Positions 42,151-47,594 of a stretch of 47,594 bases of DNA are shown here, piece by piece. The stretch lies in the NCBI RefSeq assembly GCF_000429905.1, contig NZ_KE386984.1, forward strand, positions 22,615-70,208, in the 5' to 3' direction. The DNA comes from Desulfatibacillum aliphaticivorans DSM 15576 (GTDB taxonomy: Bacteria > Desulfobacterota > Desulfobacteria > Desulfobacterales > Desulfatibacillaceae). The position numbers and the translations under genes were made by a program. Numbering within the stretch: the stretch's first letter is position 1; each line of letters opens with the position of its first letter. The notes beneath the pieces were generated by a model, which did no database searches, was not told the origin of the DNA, and saw only the letters and a program-made list of their open reading frames with translations.

Positions 42151-42405
42151 ATGAGAAACCTTGACTGCCCATACTACAACACATGCCTCACTAGCGCCGC
42201 CAAGCATAATCTTCCCGATTGGGACTGTGGTCCTTGCCCTAACAGGGATGTGAAGTGTGAAAGGGAAGAACCTGATATGGTCGCCTACCATATCTTATTG
42301 CGGGCGATTTTCGACCCTGAACAATATGCCATGTACCTGGGCTCCAAGCCCATGCACAAGCCCAGACAAAAAGCCGTTGCCAGTCAACAAATGGCGTCGA
42401 TGTAG
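42151..42405 (+). CDS. Small Cys-rich, zinc-ribbon-like protein
   Basis: 84 aa. The ATG at 42151 has AGGAAAGG 6 bp upstream; an ATG at 42145 overlaps that site. The first half has CPYYNTC, then DCGPCPNRDVKC: six cysteines in CxxxxxC ... CxxCxxxxxxC spacing, suggesting a metal-binding knuckle. The C-terminus is basic and polar. Unrecognised family. Confidence 0.65.
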   Translation: MRNLDCPYYNTCLTSAAKHNLPDWDCGPCPNRDVKCEREEPDMVAYHILLRAIFDPEQYAMYLGSKPMHKPRQKAVASQQMASM

Positions 42406-42420
42406 AAAAGCGCCGCCAAT

Positions 42421-42512
42421 GGGATTCTTCCTGACGCTTGCCGGGCAAGCCAAAGGAAATCCCTACACCCTTCGTGTATATGTAGGTTCCCCGGGCTGCT
42501 GGGATGCAGCCC
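42421..42512. ncRNA. Three consecutive hairpins, candidate structured RNA
   Basis: Directly after the Cys-rich gene. (1) 42421-42463: GGGAT/ATCCC, TTCCT/AGGAA and GCTTG/CAAGC nested on a CCGGG loop. (2) 42464-42478: TACAC-CCTTC-GTGTA. (3) 42493-42512: GGGCTGC-TGGGAT-GCAGCCC. No matching known RNA family was recognised. The strand is not established; it could also be the 3' UTR of the Cys-rich gene. Confidence 0.45.
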
Positions 42513-42617
42513 ACATGAAGTTGTCCTGTATTATCCCGATGCCATCCACTTAAAATTGGTTGATTTTGGGGTGCAATATAGCAAGGGAGAGGTGCGCCTC
42601 GGCCTCGCCCCATATAA

Positions 42618-42670
42618 CAAAACCCCGGACCTCTTGTTGTGTGGGACCCAACAGGCGTGTCGGGGTTTTG
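42618..42670. terminator. Large bidirectional hairpin
   Basis: CAAAACCCCG (42618-42627) pairs with CGGGGTTTTG (42661-42670); an inner stem CTTGTTG/CAACAG closes the middle. The near-symmetric A/T ends could stop transcription in either direction. Confidence 0.5.
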
Positions 42671-42790
42671 CTTAAAATGAAAACCCAATCCTCCGGGAGG
42701 CTGGAGGGATCTTGGCCTATTGTTCGAAGAGCCTGGCGGAAAACTTTGGGATTGATCGGGCGCCCTGCTTGGAGCCGTCGCAAGTGGCAT

Positions 42791-42849
42791 AAAAAAGAAA
42801 AAGCCCCCGAAACCAGGCTGGGGGAACCAGTAACCTGCCTCGGGGGCTT
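42791..42849 (-). terminator. Terminator downstream of the cNMP-binding gene
   Basis: Read on the minus strand AAGCCCCCGA (42840-42849) pairs with TCGGGGGCTT (42801-42810), with inner CAGG/CCTG and CTGG/CCAG pairs, followed by TTTTTCTTTTTT. A strong intrinsic terminator 163 bp after the gene ends, leaving a long 3' UTR or a small RNA between. Confidence 0.7.
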
Positions 42850-43011
42850 CCCAAAAGGGGATGGGGACGGTCTGCGCTGTTAAGTTTGACACCGGATCAG
42901 GTTGGTAGCGCTTCCCGTTTTCCGAGTGCATAATAACCCTATTTTTTTATTTACGGCAATGAAACGCTTCACAGTGAATATAGGATAAAATTCACAAATA
43001 ATACAGGCAAT
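42850..43011. other. Untranslated stretch between terminator and cNMP gene
   Basis: No gene is seen. GCGCT (42874-42878) and AGCGC (42907-42911) could close a stem. Its place between a gene and its terminator makes it a 3' UTR or small RNA region. Confidence 0.35.
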
Positions 43012-43515
43012 TCACAATAAGGGCAGCATATGCTGAACGAGATTCGCCGATGTTTTCCGCAAATTCATGGATAAAACCCGCGCAATGCCCTTCAACAGCT
43101 TGATCCCTATTTCAGGATTCTCCGTCACCACTCTATGAAACTGGCTTCTGGTCATGGTTATTAATTGACTTGGCTTGCGGGCTATAACGGTGGCCGAACG
43201 GGGAAAATCGTCTATAACCGCCATCTCTCCAATGGAGCTGCCTTGAGGCAGACTGGTAAGCTCGGCGAACTTGTCGCCCTCCAGGCATTTCACGACGGCC
43301 AACAGGCCTTCCGCCACAAAACAGACAAAATCGCCTTTGTCGCCCTCTCTAAAAACCGTTTCTCCCGCCTCGACGGTCAACAACAGGGTTTGCTTGGACA
43401 CCGCCAACATTTGCTCGTGCGTCAAATCTTCAAACATGGGGATCACGGATAAACACGCTAAAATATCCTGACTTGCCATGCTGTTAAACCCTGCTCCAAA
43501 ATCATTATTTTGCAT
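43012..43515 (-). CDS. Stand-alone cyclic-nucleotide-binding domain protein
   Basis: 167 aa from the ATG at 43515 with AAGGAGG upstream; the longer open frame is rejected. A single Crp-type cNMP domain: FREGDKGDFVCFVAEG, then the phosphate-binding cassette GEMAVIDDFPRSATV with the conserved arginine. There is no helix-turn-helix, so it is not a DNA-binding Crp. Probably a sensor acting by protein contact; ligand unknown. It lies 122 bp downstream of the HEAT-like gene, same strand. Confidence 0.85.
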   Translation of the reverse strand: MQNNDFGAGFNSMASQDILACLSVIPMFEDLTHEQMLAVSKQTLLLTVEAGETVFREGDKGDFVCFVAEGLLAVVKCLEGDKFAELTSLPQGSSIGEMAVIDDFPRSATVIARKPSQLITMTRSQFHRVVTENPEIGIKLLKGIARVLSMNLRKTSANLVQHMLPLL

Positions 43516-43637
43516 TGCATTCGCCTCCTTGCCAAGCCATTGATGCAAAAGGCTTACCAGCCATGCAAAAAAAACAAACGATAAACGGCGGCCCGCCATG
43601 AAATCGGCCCAGGCTGCCCGACTTTTTCAATCTATTC

Positions 43638-45080
43638 TTAAGACACTTCTTCCCAATAGGCTTTAGCCCCCGCCCTCTGGAAGGCGGCGACCATTTTTTC
43701 CGCGGTTTCCCGGTTTACGCCCTTTTTCACCACGCGCGGCTTGCCCGAAAAAAAGCCCTCCACTTTGGAGACGTCCACCTTGTAGAGCTTGGCAATGCCC
43801 TGCTTTACCTCGTCCAGGGTTTTGCCCTCAATAAGCTCGCCTTTGTAAAGGACATTGTATGCAGACGGCGCAGGCGCGGGCTTTTCCAACGGAATCTCCA
43901 ACTCCGCTTGAACAGGTTCAGGAGCGGCCTGAGCCGGGGCTGGGGCCGCCTCTTTTTCCTCTTTCACCGGTTTGCCTTCGGCGGCTTCTCTGCGTGCTTC
44001 AATGGCTTTGGCAGGCGCCTCGATCCCGCTGGGATCAAAGGTCAATTCCACGCCAAATCCCTTGCAGCCGGGGTTATGCCCCTTTGCAAAAGAGCCGGCG
44101 GAGGCATTAGTGAGTTCACCCAGATCCAAGGGCGTACCCGACTCGAAGCTCTCTTCCACCTTGCCGAGCAAGCCCTGAGTGTACTCGGTGGCCAAAGGGC
44201 CGCAGGTGTGGCAGTTCAGCCTGACGGCGCCAGACAAGAGCTTGAATATTTCCTGAGAATCCAAAAGAGCATAACGCCCTTTCAGTTCTTTGAAAAAGCC
44301 TTCCATGATCAATGGAATTTGCAACATGGGCGTGGTGATGGCGCTTTTAGCCCCCAAAGCCTTGACCACAAAGTCGTGCAGCGCCTCGTCGGAAAGCTCC
44401 TTGCCCATTTCTGCGTCCTTGCGTTTGGAGGCATCGTTGTTATCGTCGCCTTCCTTTCTATGCTCGTAGTCGGGAACGGCTTCCTGGCCCGCAATGGAGA
44501 CAATCATCTCATCCGCCGCTTCAAAAAGATTATTGATGACGTCCAACTCCGGCCAAGTGGGAAAAATCTCGTTCCTGGCCAGAATATAAATATTCTTTCT
44601 GAATTTCTTTCTGGAATACGGGGCCAGACCCTGCCTTGCAGCGGCGTCCAGGTCCTCCTCCCTGTCAGGATTGAGCTGGGACCAAATGGAAAGGGCCGCC
44701 CCTAAAAAACTTTCCGGTTCGGCTTTCATGGTGGTCATGGGCATGTCCCCCACCATTTTCATGGTCGTGGAGTTGCGGTTCTCATTAAAAAACTCCTCAA
44801 TAAAACGAACTTTCAGGCCCTGCCGGTATGCCAGGATTGCCTTTAGCGTCCGGGCGGCTTGCTTGCCCGGAACCGGCAGGCTGGACAGCGCCTCCATGGC
44901 GGAGTCCTGCACTTTGGGATCCTCCAACGCCGTGAGCAACGGCTCAAAAGCCTCTGCCTTTTTCATACGCCCCAAAGAAAGCGCAGCCTCCCGCCGCACT
45001 TTGGGCGTTATCCATATTTTCCACTTAGGCGGATTAAGATCGGCAATAAGTTTTTCCACATTGATCTTTTTATTGGCCAT
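43638..45080 (-). CDS. HEAT-like repeat protein with Cys-containing centre and C-terminal helical domain
   Basis: 480 aa. N-terminal 1-130 looks like HEAT/Armadillo repeats (RREAALSLGRMKKAEAFEPL; VQDSAMEALSSL). A central region has CHTCGP and later NPGCKGF. A Pro/Ala/Glu-rich linker (about 355-405) leads to a compact domain YNVLYKGELIEGKTLDEVKQ to the end, with a VKKGVNRETAEKMVAAFQ helix, as found in several unrelated bacterial membrane proteins. Family unrecognised, no signal peptide. The neighbouring cNMP protein may be its partner (inference). Confidence 0.65.
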   Translation of the reverse strand: MANKKINVEKLIADLNPPKWKIWITPKVRREAALSLGRMKKAEAFEPLLTALEDPKVQDSAMEALSSLPVPGKQAARTLKAILAYRQGLKVRFIEEFFNENRNSTTMKMVGDMPMTTMKAEPESFLGAALSIWSQLNPDREEDLDAAARQGLAPYSRKKFRKNIYILARNEIFPTWPELDVINNLFEAADEMIVSIAGQEAVPDYEHRKEGDDNNDASKRKDAEMGKELSDEALHDFVVKALGAKSAITTPMLQIPLIMEGFFKELKGRYALLDSQEIFKLLSGAVRLNCHTCGPLATEYTQGLLGKVEESFESGTPLDLGELTNASAGSFAKGHNPGCKGFGVELTFDPSGIEAPAKAIEARREAAEGKPVKEEKEAAPAPAQAAPEPVQAELEIPLEKPAPAPSAYNVLYKGELIEGKTLDEVKQGIAKLYKVDVSKVEGFFSGKPRVVKKGVNRETAEKMVAAFQRAGAKAYWEEVS

Positions 45081-45397
45081 GACAAGTCACTCCTTGACTG
45101 GGAACCGTTATATGCAACCAACAGGACGTTGATCGGAGCTGTTAACCGGGAATGAATCGAAGTAATTCATAATCCTAAGCATAACATATGTCAATGAAAT
45201 CAGCAAGAAAAGCCGATGTTTTACATAGGCCGGCCATGTGAATGACTTCACCCGAAGGATATGAAAACGTGCACCATCTCCTGCAAAAGGAAATCCGGAC
45301 GGCGCAATCCATAATATTAACAAGGTTTATGCCTGCTTGAACAAGCAGGATCGACCCGGTTTAAAGTCAATCCTATTAACCGGCGTGGAAGCAAAGG

Positions 45398-45426
45398 AGC
45401 CCCAGGCGGGGGGTCCGCCTGGGGCT
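45398..45426 (-). terminator. Hairpin downstream of the giant repeat protein
   Basis: Perfect 12-bp stem AGCCCCAGGCGG (45398-45409) / CCGCCTGGGGCT (45415-45426). On the minus strand it is followed by CCTTTGCTTCC, only a weak T-run. Confidence 0.5.
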
Positions 45427-45457
45427 CGTTGAGTTAAAAGGGGTGAGGCAGGCCCCG

Positions 45458-45480
45458 GGGAAGCCCGTTAAAGGCTTCCC
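45458..45480 (-). terminator. Hairpin just after the giant repeat protein stop
   Basis: GGGAAGCC (45458-45465) / GGCTTCCC (45473-45480), 18 bp beyond the stop codon. With the next stem it may form a double terminator or an RNA-stabilising end. Confidence 0.4.
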
Positions 45481-45497
45481 AAAGGCCTGTGTGTTTA

Positions 45498-47594
45498 TTA
45501 TTCGTCGTCTTCCGGGGTGATGCCCTTGCCTTCGATCACGAACAGGTCGTCGAACGGAGCAAAGACAGAATCGCCGAACACGTCCAGCTGCAGCACGTAA
45601 GGCCAGATCTCGTTGCCGATCACCGCCTGGTTCTGAGCAATGCCCTGGAAGTACCAGTCCGTGAACTGGTTCACGCCGTCCACAACTCCGCCCACGCCGG
45701 GAGCTGCGCCAGGCTCTTCGGAGTTGAACAGCACCAGGCCCGGGATTCTTTCGTCCGGGTACAGGGCGTACACGTCGCGGCCCTGGAGGTTGGCGGACAG
45801 CCAGCCGTCGTCCAGGCCTCCGGCCTCGATGAACAAGGCGCCGGTGACGTCCACGTCAATGGGCAGCTCAAAGACGCCGATGGTGCCGTTGGTGGCCTGC
45901 AGGTAAGCCCAGGGAGCCGAGATCACCGTGGTGGTGTCCACATCCAGGTTCAGGATGGATCCGCTGGTGATGATCCGGACCGTTTCGCTTCCCCTCACAT
46001 CGCCCACAAATGCGTTGCCGTACACGTTGTCCAGCGGCGTGGGATCGATGTTTTCCAGGTACACGTTCCCGTTGTTCGGGTTGGGCGCCAGGCCATGGTC
46101 CGCCTTGACCACCACAAAGTCGATGTCCACCGGGTCGGGGTACGTGCCCAGGCCCTGCTGGATGAAGGTGATATTGCCGTCGCCCGTGGTCAGGCTGTTC
46201 ACAACCACCCGGCTGTCGGCTTCGTTCCACAGGATGATGTCGCCGATCGTGGTGTCCGCCGTGATGAAGTCCGCCTCGGTTTCCAAGGGGGCGTTCATGC
46301 CGATGCCAAGGCCTGCGTTCAGGTCCATGGTCGTGGCCGTGATGTCGATGTCCAGGAGCGCATCCGGTTCCGCCTGCAGGTCGTCGATGAACCCGGCCGC
46401 CGTGATGCTCACCGTATCGCCCAGAGCCGTGATGCCGCCCGCGGCCGTTCCGATGAGGATGTCGCCGTTAGGCGTGGTGTTGGTGATGGTGATATTACCG
46501 TCGCCCGTGGCTGCTCCGCCGGCCGTGGCCAGTTCCACAGTCAGGTCCGTGGTTCCGGTGTAGCCTTCTTTGGAGTACTGGTCAAAGTTGATGTCTCCGG
46601 AGCCCGTGGTCAGGGACGTGATGGTCACCATGGCCGGGGTGGACGCTTCGTTGTCCAGGTCAATGGCGCCCGTCACCGTGTCCGCCGCGATGGTGTTGGT
46701 AATCTCCATCTCGATGGCTTCGGTATTGCCGATGCCGTCCACCGCGTTCAGGTCCACGTTGGCTGCGAAGATGTCCGCATCCAGTTCGTCGGTCACGTCG
46801 TTGATGGCGCCCGAGCCCGCCGCCGTGATGGTCACGTCGTTGCCGATGGCCGAGACCACGCCCAGGGTGATGTCGCCCTTGGTGTTGGTGATGGTGATGT
46901 CGCCGTTGTCGGTCCGGGCCAGGGTCACCAGCAAGTCGCCGGCGGCCGTGCTGTCGTAGTTGATGTCGCCCAAAGCCGTGGTCAGGCTGTTCACCGTCAC
47001 AAAGCCCGTAGCGCTGTTGTTCAGGTCAATGGCGCCCGTATCCGTGTCCGCGTCCACCGAGGTGGTCGTGGCCAGGTTGATGGCCGCAGTGGCGCCGATG
47101 CCCGTGTCCGCATCCAGGTCCACGGTCGGCGTGGTGATCAGGGCGGAGCCGGTTCCGTCAATGAAGCCGTCCGAGTCGATGGTCACCGAGGTCAGGCCGG
47201 TCACCACGTCCACCCAGATGTCGCCGTTCGCGCCGTTCTGCACATACACGTCGTCCTGGCTGGTCACCCGGGTCAGGATGATGCTGTCGGTCTCATGGAT
47301 GGTCACGTCGCCCACCGCCTGGATGTCCGCGGATTTCACCGTGGTGTCCACGTTGGCGTAGCCGGTGATGGCGCCACCCGCGTCGTTGTCAATGATCAGG
47401 GCGGAACCCGCTGCGATATCCGTGGTGGAGTCGCCGTCGTTCTGGACGCTGCCGTTGGGCAGGTGCAGGCTGACGTTCGAGCCCGCATCGATCTCGTTCA
47501 CAATGATGTCCCCGGCGTTCAGCAGGGTCACGTCCACGCTCTTGCCGGCGTCAATGTCCCGGAGGGTCACGCCGTCGAACTCTTCGATGACCAC
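45498..47594 (-). CDS. Giant repetitive surface/secreted protein, C-terminal part
   Basis: 698 codons; the frame is open to the right edge, so the N-terminus is missing. Asp/Thr/Ala/Ile-rich, almost no Cys or Lys. Repeats of about 120-140 residues recur: TGAIDLNN (186-193), TGAIDLDN (308-315) and GDIILWNE (451-458), each followed by VNSLTT or ITSLTT and then GDGNITI/GDITITNT. DNA repeats are visible at about 47.1, 46.75 and 46.3 kb. The beta-helix-like GDI/ITI pattern matches filamentous-haemagglutinin or cadherin-less adhesins of the two-partner or Type I secretion type. The end GKGITPEDDE is acidic and has no sortase or autotransporter barrel. Adhesin or biofilm role is inferred. Confidence 0.8.
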   Translation of the reverse strand: MVIEEFDGVTLRDIDAGKSVDVTLLNAGDIIVNEIDAGSNVSLHLPNGSVQNDGDSTTDIAAGSALIIDNDAGGAITGYANVDTTVKSADIQAVGDVTIHETDSIILTRVTSQDDVYVQNGANGDIWVDVVTGLTSVTIDSDGFIDGTGSALITTPTVDLDADTGIGATAAINLATTTSVDADTDTGAIDLNNSATGFVTVNSLTTALGDINYDSTAAGDLLVTLARTDNGDITITNTKGDITLGVVSAIGNDVTITAAGSGAINDVTDELDADIFAANVDLNAVDGIGNTEAIEMEITNTIAADTVTGAIDLDNEASTPAMVTITSLTTGSGDINFDQYSKEGYTGTTDLTVELATAGGAATGDGNITITNTTPNGDILIGTAAGGITALGDTVSITAAGFIDDLQAEPDALLDIDITATTMDLNAGLGIGMNAPLETEADFITADTTIGDIILWNEADSRVVVNSLTTGDGNITFIQQGLGTYPDPVDIDFVVVKADHGLAPNPNNGNVYLENIDPTPLDNVYGNAFVGDVRGSETVRIITSGSILNLDVDTTTVISAPWAYLQATNGTIGVFELPIDVDVTGALFIEAGGLDDGWLSANLQGRDVYALYPDERIPGLVLFNSEEPGAAPGVGGVVDGVNQFTDWYFQGIAQNQAVIGNEIWPYVLQLDVFGDSVFAPFDDLFVIEGKGITPEDDE

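Larger units (their letters stand above)
45081..45497. other. Intergenic region with two hairpins
   Basis: 417 bp. No gene is supported. The left part holds the upstream region of the HEAT-like gene without a clear promoter; the right part holds the two stems listed next, close to the end of the surface protein gene. Confidence 0.5.

Noticed and set aside
42892..42902. TPP-riboswitch-like string ACCTGATCCGG on the minus strand
   Set aside because: The partner CTGAGA element and the stems are absent, and no thiamine gene follows.
42239..42931. Minus-strand 230-codon frame
   Set aside because: It runs through the hairpin cluster and the antisense of the Cys-rich gene. Trp/Pro/Gly-rich, no ribosome-binding site, no motif.

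Overview
The window looks like chromosome from a GC-moderate, Gram-negative, anaerobic bacterium, most plausibly Desulfobacterota (a sulfate reducer of the Desulfobacteraceae / Desulfatibacillum type). This is inference from the DapL route to lysine, HypA/HypB, an Fe-S protein of a kind common in that group, an ECF biotin transporter, XerC plus HslUV, and a very large repeat-rich surface protein. I could not run a similarity search.

Layout. (1) 1-872: a CRISPR array, 14 near-identical 28-bp repeats, open to the left, with no cas genes in the window. (2) 872-1828: a broken tyrosine recombinase pointing at the 3' ends of tRNA-Cys and tRNA-Gly, which looks like the scar of an element integrated at a tRNA. 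(3) 1.9-17.4 kb: a long minus-strand housekeeping block. In transcription order it holds a small Rho-N-like protein, a HAD phosphatase, xerC, hslV, hslU, argB-argD-argF-argG-argH, a lipoprotein, lysA, dapF, dapL, folK, a YHS-like protein, a transaldolase and pgsA. (4) 17.5-19.5 kb: an AT-rich foreign-looking gene whose sensible C-terminus lies in the -1 frame behind a run of eight A residues. (5) 19.6-22.8 kb: a fused diadenylate cyclase-YbbR protein and CstA. (6) 22.9-26.7 kb: plus-strand maf, yggS, queH and an M48 peptidase with TPRs. (7) 27-33 kb: trmJ/ndk (minus), then ilvE, a Dus-like protein, hypA, hypB and an Fe-S protein (plus). (8) 33.2-35.6 kb: an AraC-type regulator divergent from a membrane protein and a short-chain dehydrogenase. 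(9) 35.6-38.5 kb: trkH and trkA. (10) 38.6-41.7 kb: birA-bioY-bioM-bioN, with a BirA-like operator over the birA promoter. (11) 42.1-43.0 kb: a small Cys-rich protein and a non-coding stretch of strong hairpins. (12) 43-45.1 kb: a lone cyclic-nucleotide-binding domain and a HEAT-like protein. (13) 45.5 kb to the edge: the C-terminal 698 codons of a giant repetitive surface/secreted protein.

How the parts work together: the arg and dap/lys genes make arginine and lysine/meso-DAP. BirA both uses and probably senses biotin imported by BioMNY. The c-di-AMP synthase may connect to the TrkAH potassium system, since TrkA C-domains bind c-di-AMP in other bacteria. The least explained items are the AT-rich A8 gene, the DAC-YbbR fusion with an altered RHR motif, the hairpin cluster at 42.4-42.85 kb and the CRISPR/integrase/tRNA junction.
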